Positions 34,498 to 43,979 of a stretch of DNA of 64,000 nt are shown here, in pieces. This DNA comes from Bacillus zhangzhouensis (GTDB taxonomy: Bacteria; Bacillota; Bacilli; Bacillales; Bacillaceae): NCBI RefSeq assembly GCF_000715205.1, contig NZ_JOTP01000004.1, forward strand, positions 184,234-248,233. The letters run 5' to 3'. The number at the start of each line of letters is the position of its first letter. The stretch's first letter is position 1. Under the pieces are notes generated by a model that had not been told where the DNA came from, ran no database searches, and saw only the letters and a program-made list of their open reading frames with translations. Both the position numbers and the translations under genes were made by a program.

Positions 34498-35997
34498 ATG
34501 AAGTATGTGATGGGAATTGATCTTGGAACGAGCGGAGTCAAAGCGATATTAGTAGATGAGAATGGAAAGGTGTGCTGCGAAACCTCTAAACCTTACCGCC
34601 TCATTCAAGATAAACCAGGATATTGTGAGCAACATCCTGAGGATTGGGTTGAGCAGACGATTGCCGCAATGAGAGAACTCATGGCGAGGCAGCCTGCTCA
34701 TTCAAGGCAAGTAGAAGGCATCAGCTTTTCTGGACAGATGCATGGTTTGGTTTTATTAGATGAATCACGCCAAGTGCTCCGCCCCGCAATCTTGTGGAAT
34801 GATACAAGAACGACAGAGCAATGTACACGCATCACAAAAAAGCTAGGAGACCGGCTGCAAAAGATCACTAAAAACCAGGCGCTAGAAGGATTCACACTGC
34901 CAAAATTATTATGGATGAAGGAACATGAACCAAATATTGATCAACAAATCGACTTGTTTTTACTCCCGAAAGATTACGTCAGATTTCGATTAACCGGCGC
35001 TATTCATATTGATTATTCAGATGCGGCTGGCACTTTACTGTTAGATATCGGAAAACAGACGTGGAGTGAGGAGATTTGTCAGGCATTTGATATTCCTTCT
35101 CAAATTTGCCCGCCGCTTGTCTCATCAGAGGCGGAGGTCGGTACACTTTTGCCGCAAGTTGCACGGGAGACTGGGATCAAAGAAGGTGCGAAAGTCTTTG
35201 CAGGGGGAGCAGATAATGCGTGCGGGGCAATCGGTGCTGGTATTTTGTCATCCGGTCACACGTTATGCAGCATCGGCACATCCGGTGTCATTCTCTCCTA
35301 CGAAGAGGACCACGAAAGAGAGCTGCAAGGAAACTTGCATTTGTTTCATCATGCAAAAAAAGACGCTTTTTATACGATGGGTGTCACTCTTTCAGCAGGA
35401 TATAGCCTTGATTGGACAAAATCCTTATTGGCTCCAGAGGAATCGTTCCAAGCGCTTTTAGAGGGTGTGGCTGATGTAGCGCCCGGGGCGAATGGATTGC
35501 TTTTTACCCCTTATTTAGTTGGGGAAAGAACGCCTTATGCGGATTCAATCATTCGCGGGAGCTTGATTGGATTAGACAGCAGGCATGAAAGGGCGCATAT
35601 GGTTAGAGCTGTGCTAGAGGGGATCACCTTTTCGTTAAATGAATCAATTGCTTTATTTAGGCAGGCAGGAAAAAGAATTGATTCTATCGTGTCCATTGGC
35701 GGCGGGGCGAGAAGTCAAACATGGCTTCAAATGCAAGCAGACATTTTTCAGGCGGAGGTCATCCAGTTAAAAAATGAACAAGGGCCTGCTTTAGGTGCAG
35801 CCATGCTTGCAGCGGTTGGCTGCGGATGGTATCCATCACTTGAAGCATGTGCTGATCAGTTTATCCATCAAGCGGCCGTATATGAGCCAAATCAGCAGCG
35901 TGTTGATGTCTATGCCCATCTATTTCGTTTGTATCAAAGCATTTATACAAAAACAAGAGACATACATGTCGATTTAAAGCAGTATCGTTCCATTTAG
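34498..35997 (+). CDS. xylB: Xylulokinase
   Basis: 499-residue FGGY-family kinase that phosphorylates D-xylulose to xylulose 5-phosphate for the pentose phosphate pathway. N-terminal GIDLGTSGVKAILVDENG is the phosphate-1 loop, SFSGQMHGLVLLDE the substrate region, and VSIGGGARSQTWLQMQADIFQ near the C-terminus the adenosine motif. ATG at 34498 behind GAAGGAG. Only 89 bases separate it from xynA, without a visible terminator. Confidence 0.96.
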   Translation: MKYVMGIDLGTSGVKAILVDENGKVCCETSKPYRLIQDKPGYCEQHPEDWVEQTIAAMRELMARQPAHSRQVEGISFSGQMHGLVLLDESRQVLRPAILWNDTRTTEQCTRITKKLGDRLQKITKNQALEGFTLPKLLWMKEHEPNIDQQIDLFLLPKDYVRFRLTGAIHIDYSDAAGTLLLDIGKQTWSEEICQAFDIPSQICPPLVSSEAEVGTLLPQVARETGIKEGAKVFAGGADNACGAIGAGILSSGHTLCSIGTSGVILSYEEDHERELQGNLHLFHHAKKDAFYTMGVTLSAGYSLDWTKSLLAPEESFQALLEGVADVAPGANGLLFTPYLVGERTPYADSIIRGSLIGLDSRHERAHMVRAVLEGITFSLNESIALFRQAGKRIDSIVSIGGGARSQTWLQMQADIFQAEVIQLKNEQGPALGAAMLAAVGCGWYPSLEACADQFIHQAAVYEPNQQRVDVYAHLFRLYQSIYTKTRDIHVDLKQYRSI

Positions 35998-36086
35998 CAG
36001 AGAGTCGTTACATGAAAGGAGGTGATGGGCTCGTTTCATCATAGGGATGACAGAACAATACTGATGAAAAAAGGGAGGAATAAAGA

Positions 36087-36773
36087 ATGAATTTCAAAAG
36101 ATTGAGGCTATTGTTTGTGATGTGCATTGGACTAACGCTTATACTGACTGCTGTACCAGCTCATGCAATGACGATTACCAACAATCAAATGGGTAACCAT
36201 AGCGGCTACGATTATGAATTATGGAAGGATTATGGAAATACATCGATGACACTCAATAACGGCGGGGCATTTAGTGCAGGCTGGAACAATATCGGAAATG
36301 CCTTATTTCGGAAAGGAAAGAAGTTTGATTCCACTAAAACTCATCATCAACTTGGCAACATCTCCATCAATTACAACGCAAACTTTAACCCAGGCGGGAA
36401 TTCCTATTTATGTGTCTATGGCTGGACACAATCTCCACTAGCAGAATACTACATTGTTGATTCATGGGGCACGTATCGTCCAACAGGAACACATAAAGGA
36501 ACATTTTATGCAGACGGGGGCACATATGATATTTATGAAACGACCCGCGTCAATCAGCCTTCCATTATCGGGATCGCGACCTTCAAGCAATATTGGAGTG
36601 TACGTCAAACAAAGCGTACAAGCGGAACGGTCTCCGTCAGTGCGCATTTTAATAAATGGGAAAGCTTAGGGATGCCAATGGGCAGAATGTATGAAACGGC
36701 ATTTACTGTAGAAGGCTACCAAAGCAGCGGAAGTGCGAATGTGATGACCAACCAGTTGTTTATTGGACGATAA
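36087..36773 (+). CDS. xynA: Secreted endo-1,4-beta-xylanase, GH11
   Basis: 228-residue precursor of a GH11 xylanase that cuts xylan in the medium. A 27-residue Sec signal peptide (cleavage after AVPAHA) is followed by the beta-jelly-roll. Catalytic residues: nucleophile Glu120 in [13 protein letters not shown] and acid/base Glu209 in [12 protein letters not shown] (Glu93 and Glu182 of the mature enzyme). Very like B. pumilus XynA (same length), a species hint. ATG after AAGGGAGG. Placed directly downstream of xylA-xylB rather than apart as in B. subtilis, so co-induction with xylose is possible (inference). Confidence 0.97.
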   Translation: MNFKRLRLLFVMCIGLTLILTAVPAHAMTITNNQMGNHSGYDYELWKDYGNTSMTLNNGGAFSAGWNNIGNALFRKGKKFDSTKTHHQLGNISINYNANFNPGGNSYLCVYGWTQSPLAEYYIVDSWGTYRPTGTHKGTFYADGGTYDIYETTRVNQPSIIGIATFKQYWSVRQTKRTSGTVSVSAHFNKWESLGMPMGRMYETAFTVEGYQSSGSANVMTNQLFIGR

Positions 36774-36787
36774 AAAAGATCATAAAG

Positions 36788-36817
36788 AAAAGCCAGCAGT
36801 CTCGTTGCTGGCTTTTT
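36788..36817. terminator. Terminator between xynA and yoaE
   Basis: Arms AAAAGCCAGCA / TGCTGGCTTTT with a 7-base loop and T-runs on both strands; serves both convergent genes. Confidence 0.9.
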
Positions 36818-36824
36818 CCCCTTC

Positions 36825-38867
36825 CTATGATAATTTTTCAACCTCAACTCTTCCAGAAAAGAACGTGGCGCCGCCGCCCATATCTGCCAAACGATCAGGT
36901 GTTAACCCATTGACCAAATGCTTTTTGCCTTTTTGATCTGCCCATAACCCTTGACTGACCACAACACCAGATAACACATTGTGACCGACTGAAACGACAA
37001 GCTCACATTCTCCTCGATCATTCAGCACACGCACCATGTCACCATCTTCAATTTTTCTTTCCTTTGCATCTTGTTCATTCATGTGAAGCTTCGGAAATTT
37101 CTCAAGCTTTTGATGCTTTTCATGAAGTGAGAAGGTGGAATTAAGAAAATTATGGTTCGGCCCCGGTATAAAGGTAAGCGGATACTCACTTTCCTGATAA
37201 AGGGGTACATAGGTTGGTAGTGCTGGATATCCGTCTTGCTTCATTTGTTCAGAGTAAAGCTCAATTTTCCCGCTTGGGGTAGGAAGCTTTAAGTCCTGGA
37301 AAGCCCCTCGTTTAGCTTTGATCCAATTTTTCTCTTTTAATGCTTCATATGAAATGTCTTCATAATGCGGGTTTTCCGGGTGATGAAGGGCTTGTTTCAT
37401 GAGTTCCGAATCTGTTTCGCGGAAGGCTTCATCTTCAAAGCCCATGGCATGAGCCAAAAGGCGAAATACTTCAGTGTTGGATTTGCTTTCTCCATAGCGT
37501 TCAATGACTGGCTCTTGAATTTGAATATAATGATGCCAGTACGATGTATAGAAATCCTCGTTTTCAAAGGCAGATGTCGCCGGCAGGACAATATCTGCAT
37601 ATGTGGCTGTCTCTGTAAGGAACAAGTCATGAACAACTGTAAATAAGTCCTCTCTCAGCAAACCTTCTCTGACTTTATTTGCTTCAGGTGTTACGACGGC
37701 TGGGTTGCAAGAGTAGACAAAGAGTGAATCTACGGAAGGCTTTGCATTCGTCAGCACACTACCTAGCTGATTCATATTAAATGTTCTAGGCGTGCGTTCC
37801 TTTAATAGATCCGGCCGCTGAAGAGCTGTTTCATTATAGCTGAGAAAAGAAGAGTTCGATTTCATCGCACCGCCGCCTTTGTGCAGCCATTGACCAGTCA
37901 GGGCAGGGAGGCAGGCGATGGTTCGTATACTCATTCCTCCATTATCATGATGCTGCAAACCATTGCCAATGCGAATCAGAGAGGGCGATGTTTCGGCATA
38001 CATTCTCGCAAGTGTGATGATATCGTTTTTAGGGACACCCGTGATGTGCTCAACAGTTTCTGGATCATACTGCTTCACATGCTCGCGCAGCTCTTTATGG
38101 CCGACTGTGTAAGTCTCTAAAAATGAAGCATCTGTACGATCCTCTTCAAAAAGGACATGCATGATGCCAAGGGCAAGTGCACTGTCAGTGCCAGGTCGAA
38201 GCGGGATGAACCAATCAGCCATCCGGCCGGTTTGATTTTTGTGAACATCAATGACAACAATCTTTGCCCCTTGCTTTCGAGCTTTTTGTGCCAAGGTAAT
38301 TTGGTGCATATTGGTCGACACAGCATTAATGCCCCAAAAGATAAATAGTTTCGTATGAATGGTGTCTTCTGGATCTGTCCCAATGCTTGCGCCCATTGTA
38401 TATTTATAGCCAGTCGTTCCGGCTGACTGACAGATGGTTCGATCCAACTGACTTGAACCAAGGCGATAGAAAAAGCGTCGGTCCATTCCTTCTGCATTCA
38501 GATTGCCCATGTTTCCATAGAAGCTGTAAGGTAAAATACTTTCTGAACCTTTTTCTTCTATCAGCTTTGTCCATTTTTGCCGAATGGTTTCAATGGCTTC
38601 ATCCCACGTAATGGGCTCAAACTGACCATCTCCTTTTCGACCAATACGTTTTAAAGGAGTCGTCAATCGTTTTTCATCATATAAGCGGGCTGTGACATTC
38701 CGCACTTTGTTGCATATGTTTCCTTGTGTCACGGGATGGTCTGGATCTCCCTGAACTTTCACGATCTTTCCGTTTTCTTTATGTATTAAAAGACCGCACT
38801 GATCCGGGCAATCTAACGAACAAACTGATTTGAATATTCCGTCTTTCATTGCTGTATAATCGGTCAT
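36825..38867 (-). CDS. yoaE: Molybdopterin oxidoreductase YoaE
   Basis: 680-residue DMSO-reductase family enzyme with bis-MGD cofactor. The N-terminus has a [4Fe-4S] motif (VCSLDCPDQCGLL...GNICNKV), and domains I-IV with the molybdopterin-binding dinucleotide region; C-terminal DRGECELVVSVGHNVLSGVV. It lacks a Tat signal, so it acts in the cytosol. Electron donor, acceptor and substrate unknown. The start is ATG 38867, about 10 bases after AAAGGAAG, giving 680 residues as in B. subtilis YoaE; the frame open to 38891 would add eight residues. Confidence 0.9.
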   Translation of the reverse strand: MTDYTAMKDGIFKSVCSLDCPDQCGLLIHKENGKIVKVQGDPDHPVTQGNICNKVRNVTARLYDEKRLTTPLKRIGRKGDGQFEPITWDEAIETIRQKWTKLIEEKGSESILPYSFYGNMGNLNAEGMDRRFFYRLGSSQLDRTICQSAGTTGYKYTMGASIGTDPEDTIHTKLFIFWGINAVSTNMHQITLAQKARKQGAKIVVIDVHKNQTGRMADWFIPLRPGTDSALALGIMHVLFEEDRTDASFLETYTVGHKELREHVKQYDPETVEHITGVPKNDIITLARMYAETSPSLIRIGNGLQHHDNGGMSIRTIACLPALTGQWLHKGGGAMKSNSSFLSYNETALQRPDLLKERTPRTFNMNQLGSVLTNAKPSVDSLFVYSCNPAVVTPEANKVREGLLREDLFTVVHDLFLTETATYADIVLPATSAFENEDFYTSYWHHYIQIQEPVIERYGESKSNTEVFRLLAHAMGFEDEAFRETDSELMKQALHHPENPHYEDISYEALKEKNWIKAKRGAFQDLKLPTPSGKIELYSEQMKQDGYPALPTYVPLYQESEYPLTFIPGPNHNFLNSTFSLHEKHQKLEKFPKLHMNEQDAKERKIEDGDMVRVLNDRGECELVVSVGHNVLSGVVVSQGLWADQKGKKHLVNGLTPDRLADMGGGATFFSGRVEVEKLS

Positions 38868-38973
38868 AAGTTTTTGGCTTCCTTTCTGCATTCCGTTATC
38901 GCTTTGTATGGACTATATTTTAGCATGTTCAGAGATGGAAGGTAAGGAAGAGATGATAAATTGAAGAAAATGA

Positions 38974-38999
38974 AAAAAAGCCCCTTAAAAGGGACTTTT
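38974..38999 (-). terminator. Terminator after the P450 gene
   Basis: Minus strand: AAGTCCC / GGGGCTT with a 6-base loop, then TTTTTTTC; lies next to the P450 stop codon at 38998. Confidence 0.75.
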
Positions 39000-40194
39000 A
39001 AAAACGAGTGACCTGTACTGGAAATTCTTTTACCCCAAAAACAAAGGTGCTTTGAATCGGTTTTAGCTTATCTGCTGCACAGGTGATCTCCTGAAACGTA
39101 TTCAGCAATATGTCAAGCGCAATATTGCTCTCAAGCCGGGCAAGTGGGGCCCCAAGACAAAAGTGAATACCAAAACCAAAGCTCATATGAGGATTTGATT
39201 TCCGGTCAAGGCGGAACGTATCAGGGTCTTCGAACTTCCGTTCATCACGATTCGCAGAAGCCACCCAGGTAATGAGATAGTCTCCTTTTTCAATACGTGA
39301 GCCTGCGATCTCAACATCCTCTGCTGCAATTCGCCCAATTGCTTGAACAGGCGGATAATAGCGTAATGTTTCCTCTGTTAATTGAGGAATAAGAGAAGGA
39401 TCTTGCCGCACTGATTCGGCGATATGTGGCTGCTCTGTAAGCAGTCGCACTGCATTTGTGATTAAATTGGTCGTTGTCTCATTACCTGCAACGAGTAATA
39501 GAATACAAAAGCCAAGCAGTTCATTTTCTGTTAAACGCTCACCATCGATTTCTGCTTGAATGAGAAGAGAAATCAAATCATCAGCAGGCGTTTCTTTTCG
39601 TTTTTGGATCAAATGAGCAAAATAAACGGACAGCTCTTCTTCTGCGCGTTTCTGCATCTCTACAACAGTCTGAATGGCTTCTTCTGAATCATCCTTAGCA
39701 CCTGCCACAAGAGCATCAGAGTGTTTTTTAATCAGCTCTCTGTCCTTTACCTCTGCACCGAGTAGCTCAGCGATGATCATCACAGGCAGGGGAGCTGCTA
39801 GATCTTGAACCATATCAAATGTACGTTGATCCTTGACTTGTTTTAACAGATCATGTGTCAGGTCTTTGATCTTATCTTCTAATTGCTTGATCGCTTTTGG
39901 CGTGAATGCTTTATTCACGAGTGCTCTCATCTTTGTATGTTTTGGAGGGTCCATTGTTAAAATACTCGTTTTAGACGTGCTTCTTCCTCGCTGTGATGAG
40001 AACACTTTTGGCTGCCTAAGAACGGACTGGATATCAGCATATCGAAAGAGATCCCAGCACTTTCTTGTCTCATCGTATCTAATATCACCGTGCGCACGTA
40101 AATCATTATAAATAGGGAACGGGAAAAGAAGGTCATCAGTGGATCGGATTTCTTTCATTGGAATGACATTGACGTAGTTTTCTTTCACTTTCAT
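38998..40194 (-). CDS. Cytochrome P450, CYP109-like
   Basis: 398-residue soluble bacterial P450 monooxygenase most like Bacillus CYP109 (B. subtilis YjiB/CYP109B1), which oxidises fatty acids, steroids and terpenoids. Motifs: I-helix LLVAGNETTTNL (AGNETT), ExxR in EETLRYYP, and the haem ligand loop FGFGIHFCLGAPLAR. The start is ATG 40194 behind AAAAGGAG, not the open frame to 40257. Redox partners are not encoded nearby. Own terminator downstream. A 20-bp inverted repeat lies about 65 bp upstream. Endogenous substrate unknown. Confidence 0.88.
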   Translation of the reverse strand: MKVKENYVNVIPMKEIRSTDDLLFPFPIYNDLRAHGDIRYDETRKCWDLFRYADIQSVLRQPKVFSSQRGRSTSKTSILTMDPPKHTKMRALVNKAFTPKAIKQLEDKIKDLTHDLLKQVKDQRTFDMVQDLAAPLPVMIIAELLGAEVKDRELIKKHSDALVAGAKDDSEEAIQTVVEMQKRAEEELSVYFAHLIQKRKETPADDLISLLIQAEIDGERLTENELLGFCILLLVAGNETTTNLITNAVRLLTEQPHIAESVRQDPSLIPQLTEETLRYYPPVQAIGRIAAEDVEIAGSRIEKGDYLITWVASANRDERKFEDPDTFRLDRKSNPHMSFGFGIHFCLGAPLARLESNIALDILLNTFQEITCAADKLKPIQSTFVFGVKEFPVQVTRF

Positions 40195-40260
40195 TATGAA
40201 CGCTCCTTTTTCGCATGATTTCCCTTTCACCGTATCACCACAAAAAGTTGATTTCAACGG

Positions 40261-40280
40261 ACATGTTTTCTAAAATATGT
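40261..40280. promoter_or_regulatory. Inverted repeat upstream of the P450 gene
   Basis: ACATGTTTT-CT-AAAATATGT, one mismatch between the arms. The surrounding 300-bp gap (40281-40540) otherwise holds a direct repeat AAGTCACC[A/G]AAA (about 40331 and 40375) and no coding sequence. Regulator unknown. Confidence 0.4.
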
Positions 40281-40544
40281 CAATAGTCTAATCGAAATAT
40301 TCAAGCACATTCATCGTATAGGAAAATAGAAAGTCACCAAAAATGATAGCGCTTCCTAAAAAATAGAATTGAAGTCACCGAAACCAAAAATAAAGTGGTG
40401 AATTCAGTCGAACGAAAGGGTACTATGATTCAAATCCATATAGTTCTTTTGGTCTAAATTACTGATTTGAAAAAACGCGGCTAACATACATACAGCAAGC
40501 TGTTCACCGTGCATTCGGGACTTTTGAAAAGCGCCGGCTCTTTC

Positions 40545-40572
40545 TTGACACGATTTCTCATCATGTTACGAT
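40545..40572 (+). promoter_or_regulatory. proHJA promoter
   Basis: TTGACA (40545-40550), 16-bp spacer, TACGAT (40567-40572) with an extended -10 (TGTTACGAT). No T-box stem or AGGGTGG sequence occurs in the leader, unlike the proBA type operon. Confidence 0.7.
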
Positions 40573-40626
40573 AACTAACGTGCGAAAAACACGAACAAAA
40601 AGCGAACAAGGGAGAGGATCAATATC

Positions 40627-41463
40627 ATTGATCAAAAGAAAGTTGCTTTCATTGGAGCAGGTTCTATGGCAGAAGGAATGATTGCAGGTATTGTGCGATC
40701 AGGACAGATGCCGCTAGGCCAAATTTACGCAACAAACAGAAAAAATCAACTTCGATTGAATGAACTAACGAAACGATACGGGATACAAACAGCCACAATG
40801 GATTCATTTCCTTTTGAAGAAATGGATATCTTGATCCTGGGCATGAAGCCAAAGGATGCTGAAACAGCACTAGAATCATTAAAATCTCATATTCAGCCAG
40901 ATCAGCTCATCTTGTCTGTACTTGCAGGTGTTAAACAATCGTATATTGAAGACATGCTACATGAAGGGCAGCCCGTCATGAGGGTGATGCCAAATACGTC
41001 AAGTACGATCGGGGCGTCAGCGACCGCTTTATCTGCAGGACGTTATGTGAAAAAAGAACATGTAAGTATGAGTCAGGCCCTTTTATCTGAAATGGGAGAA
41101 GTCTATACCATTCAGGAAGAGCAAATGGATATTTTCACAGGAATTGCCGGAAGCGGGCCAGCTTATTTTTATTTCTTAATGGAAAGAATCGAAGAAGCAG
41201 GAGAAGAAGCAGGTTTATCAAAGGAAATGTCTCGCCAAATCGGTGCACAGACACTACTTGGTGCAGCGAAAATGCTGCAAGAAACAGCTGAAAACCCTTC
41301 TGTCCTAAGAGAAAAAATCACGTCACCGAATGGAACAACTGCAGCAGGACTGAATGCATTAGATGATTTTGGCGGGGGAGAAGCGATCAAGCAGGCCGTC
41401 AAACATGCCGCCAATCGATCAAAAGAGATAAGCGAACAGCAAAAACAAAAAGTAACGATATAA
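40627..41463 (+). CDS. proH: Pyrroline-5-carboxylate reductase ProH, apparent ATT start
   Basis: Final step of proline synthesis: reduces pyrroline-5-carboxylate with NAD(P)H. The Rossmann motif FIGAGSMAEG occupies residues 8-17, and the C-terminal dimer domain contains GIAGSGPAYFYFLMERIEEAGEEAG and ITSPNGTTAAGL. The frame has no ATG, GTG or TTG before the Met at 40666, which would lose the nucleotide-binding strand; ATT 40627, 9 bases after AAGGGAGAGG, is the best start (278 residues). proH-type naming rests on similarity in style to B. subtilis ProH and on the yoa/yox neighbourhood, plus the lack of a T-box. Osmotic induction is likely but inferred. Confidence 0.85.
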   Translation: MDQKKVAFIGAGSMAEGMIAGIVRSGQMPLGQIYATNRKNQLRLNELTKRYGIQTATMDSFPFEEMDILILGMKPKDAETALESLKSHIQPDQLILSVLAGVKQSYIEDMLHEGQPVMRVMPNTSSTIGASATALSAGRYVKKEHVSMSQALLSEMGEVYTIQEEQMDIFTGIAGSGPAYFYFLMERIEEAGEEAGLSKEMSRQIGAQTLLGAAKMLQETAENPSVLREKITSPNGTTAAGLNALDDFGGGEAIKQAVKHAANRSKEISEQQKQKVTI

Positions 41464-41490
41464 ATAGAGCCTCAATACAGGAGTGATAAG

Positions 41491-42609
41491 GTGTACGCAG
41501 ATAAAGAGAGAAAACGAATTGTTGTAAAAATCGGAAGCAGCTCTCTTACTAGCTTTCAAGGTGAGATTAGTTTAAAAAAACTAGAAAACCTCGTCAATCA
41601 AATTGTGAAACTGAAAGATGAAGGACACGAAGTCATTTTGGTTTCATCAGGTGCGGTTGCAGCTGGTTACCGAAAACTAGGATTTATCGATAGACCCAAA
41701 ACACTACCAGAAAAGCAGGCATCTGCCTCCATAGGGCAAGGGCTTTTAATGGAATCATATTCTACTTTATTTTTATCGCACGGTTATATTGCCTCACAGC
41801 TACTAATCACAAGAAGTGATTTTTCAGATGAAACGCGCTATCAAAATGTGCGAAACACTATGAATGTGTTATTAGATAGAGGCATCATCCCGATTATCAA
41901 TGAAAATGATACAGTGACGATCAATCGGTTGAAGTTCGGAGATAATGATACATTGTCTGCAAAAGTAGCAGGACTGATTGATGCTGATTTTCTTGCCATT
42001 TTATCTGATATTGATGGCTTGTATGAAGATAACCCGCATACAAACCCAAATGCGAAGAGAATTCTCGAAGTCACAGAAATTACTGAAGACATCGAAGCAG
42101 CTGCTGGAGATGCAGGGAGCAGCGTTGGAACAGGCGGAATGAAATCGAAGCTCGACGCCTTTAAAATATCAATGGCCGCAGGCATAAATGGCTTTCTAGG
42201 AAAAGCGGATACGCCTCACATTTTAGACAAAGCGATCAATGGCACAGAGGACGGCACATATTTTACAGCTGATGAAAATGTAGCGCCGCTGAATTATAAG
42301 AAGCAGTGGATTGCCTTTCATTCTGGACCAAAAGGCGAGATCGTTGTTCAAGAGAAAACACAGGAGGACCTCATGCACCGTGAGAAAAGCCTTGATTCTG
42401 ATGGCATTGTAGATGTGAAAGGTTCGTTTAAAAAAGGCGATGTTGTCCGTATTTTAGATCAAGATAGAAGAGAAATAGGGCTTGGCATTGTGAATTATAC
42501 GTCTGACGAACTTGCGCTAAACAGTGGCTTGTTACAAGATGAAGTTGTTCATGTCGTCGATCTTGAAGCATTTGTTTGTCATTTAGATTTATCTATACCA
42601 GTTTGCTAA
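41491..42609 (+). CDS. proJ: Glutamate 5-kinase ProJ
   Basis: 372-residue gamma-glutamyl kinase phosphorylating glutamate. Amino-acid-kinase domain residues 1-260 (VVKIGSSSLT, LVSSGAVAAGYRKLG, IIPIINENDTV, GTGGMKSKLDA) and C-terminal PUA domain from about 280 (GSFKKGDVVRILDQDRREIGLGIV). GTG start at 41491 behind CAGGAGTGATAAG. Part of proH-proJ-proA operon; the isozyme ProJ belongs to the osmostress route and ProB to the anabolic one; which one this is comes from context. Confidence 0.92.
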   Translation: MYADKERKRIVVKIGSSSLTSFQGEISLKKLENLVNQIVKLKDEGHEVILVSSGAVAAGYRKLGFIDRPKTLPEKQASASIGQGLLMESYSTLFLSHGYIASQLLITRSDFSDETRYQNVRNTMNVLLDRGIIPIINENDTVTINRLKFGDNDTLSAKVAGLIDADFLAILSDIDGLYEDNPHTNPNAKRILEVTEITEDIEAAAGDAGSSVGTGGMKSKLDAFKISMAAGINGFLGKADTPHILDKAINGTEDGTYFTADENVAPLNYKKQWIAFHSGPKGEIVVQEKTQEDLMHREKSLDSDGIVDVKGSFKKGDVVRILDQDRREIGLGIVNYTSDELALNSGLLQDEVVHVVDLEAFVCHLDLSIPVC

Positions 42610-42627
42610 CCAAAAGGGAGGAATTTC

Positions 42628-43896
42628 ATGACACTGACAGCTGAAGTTGTCACATCGGTCAAAGAAAAAGCGAAAAAAGCAAAGTACGTATCAAAAAAAC
42701 TAGGTTTACTTCAAACAGAGGAAAAGAATGAGGCGCTGCTTAAAATAGCTGAAGCGTTAGAACAGCAAAGCAGCTTCATTTTACAGGAGAATCAAAAGGA
42801 TTTAGACGCAGGAAAAGAAAAGGGCTTCTCTGAGGCATTGATGGATCGATTAATGTTAAATGAGGAGAGAATTCATGAGTTTGCAGAAAGTTTGCGCCTT
42901 GTGACGAGATTAACAGATCCTGTTGGAGAAATATTGGATGAATGGACTCTTGAAAACGGCTTACATGTGAAAAGCCGAAGAGTACCGCTCGGCGTGATCG
43001 GTATGATCTATGAAGCGAGACCGAATGTCACTGTCGATGCAGCAGGACTTGCCCTCAAGGCGGGTAATTCAGTGATTTTAAAAGGCGGTTCCTCCGCTAT
43101 TTCTTCCAACAAAGCCATCGTAAGCGTTATTCATGAAGCATTAGATCATACAAAGATCCCTCGTGATGCGGTCCAATTTATTGAACAAACAGACCGTTCA
43201 TCTGTTCAAGCGATATTTCATCTAAAGGAATGGATCGATGTGTTAATTCCTAGAGGAGGGGCTTCTTTAATCAAAACAGTTGTTGAAGAATCAACCATCC
43301 CAGTCCTTGAAACTGGAACAGGGAACTGCCATGTTTTTATTGATCAAACAGCGAATATCGATAAGGCCATTGAGATTGTCATCAATGCGAAAACGAATCG
43401 TCCAGCTGTTTGTAATGCACTTGAGACACTCCTCATTCATCGTGATTGGCTGAAAGAGAATGGCGCAGCATTGAACGAAGCACTACTTCACCATCAAGTC
43501 ACTGTACATGGCGATCAGGAAGCACAATCTTTCTTTTCAAATGCGGTTCCTGCTGAGGAAGTGGATTGGACAGATGAGTATTTAAGTCTTGATCTTGCGA
43601 TAAAAGTAGTGGATTCAATCGAGGAAGCGATTGACCATATTGACCAGTACGGCACAAAACATTCAGAAGCCATCGTGACAGAAGATGAAAAAAATGCACT
43701 GACGTTTCTAAACGAAGTAGATGCGGCTGCGGTTTATCATAACGCATCCACTCGTTTTACAGACGGCGGCGCACTTGGATATGGGGCTGAAATAGGCATC
43801 TCCACTCAAAAACTGCATGCAAGAGGGCCAATGGGGCTTCCTGCACTTACGACAACTAAGCTGCTTCTGTCTGGTGATGGTCAGATTAGAAGCTGA
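42628..43896 (+). CDS. proA: Glutamate-5-semialdehyde dehydrogenase
   Basis: 422-residue gamma-glutamyl phosphate reductase, which makes glutamate semialdehyde with NADPH. The catalytic Cys lies in NAKTNRPAVCNALETLLIH; also RRVPLGVIGMIYEARPNVTVDAAGLALKAGNSVILKGG and GALGYGAEIGISTQKLHARGPMGL are family hallmarks. Nineteen bases after proJ, behind AAGGGAGG. Completes a full proline route in one operon, in the style of the proHJA type of B. licheniformis. Confidence 0.95.
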   Translation: MTLTAEVVTSVKEKAKKAKYVSKKLGLLQTEEKNEALLKIAEALEQQSSFILQENQKDLDAGKEKGFSEALMDRLMLNEERIHEFAESLRLVTRLTDPVGEILDEWTLENGLHVKSRRVPLGVIGMIYEARPNVTVDAAGLALKAGNSVILKGGSSAISSNKAIVSVIHEALDHTKIPRDAVQFIEQTDRSSVQAIFHLKEWIDVLIPRGGASLIKTVVEESTIPVLETGTGNCHVFIDQTANIDKAIEIVINAKTNRPAVCNALETLLIHRDWLKENGAALNEALLHHQVTVHGDQEAQSFFSNAVPAEEVDWTDEYLSLDLAIKVVDSIEEAIDHIDQYGTKHSEAIVTEDEKNALTFLNEVDAAAVYHNASTRFTDGGALGYGAEIGISTQKLHARGPMGLPALTTTKLLLSGDGQIRS

Positions 43897-43930
43897 GAAT
43901 CATTGTTAAAAACACGACCTTCTTTATAAA

Positions 43931-43979
43931 GAAGACAAAGGGCAAAAAAAACATTTTAGCCCTTTGTCAACAATCTGAA
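43931..43979. repeat. Second copy of the GACAAAGGGC hairpin repeat
   Basis: GACAAAGGGC...ATTTTAGCCCTTTGTC plus the flanking CAACAATCTGAA matches 17724-17776 with one different loop. It again sits between convergent genes (proA and an acetyltransferase) and again just left of a palindrome with a T-run. Confidence 0.75.

Noticed and set aside
40344..40357. TGATAGCGCTTCCT as a cre near the P450 gene
   Set aside because: Three mismatches to the cre consensus and far from both start codons.
40281..40626. T-box riboswitch ahead of the proline genes
   Set aside because: No AGGGTGG T-box sequence, no specifier-loop or terminator/antiterminator structure is seen.
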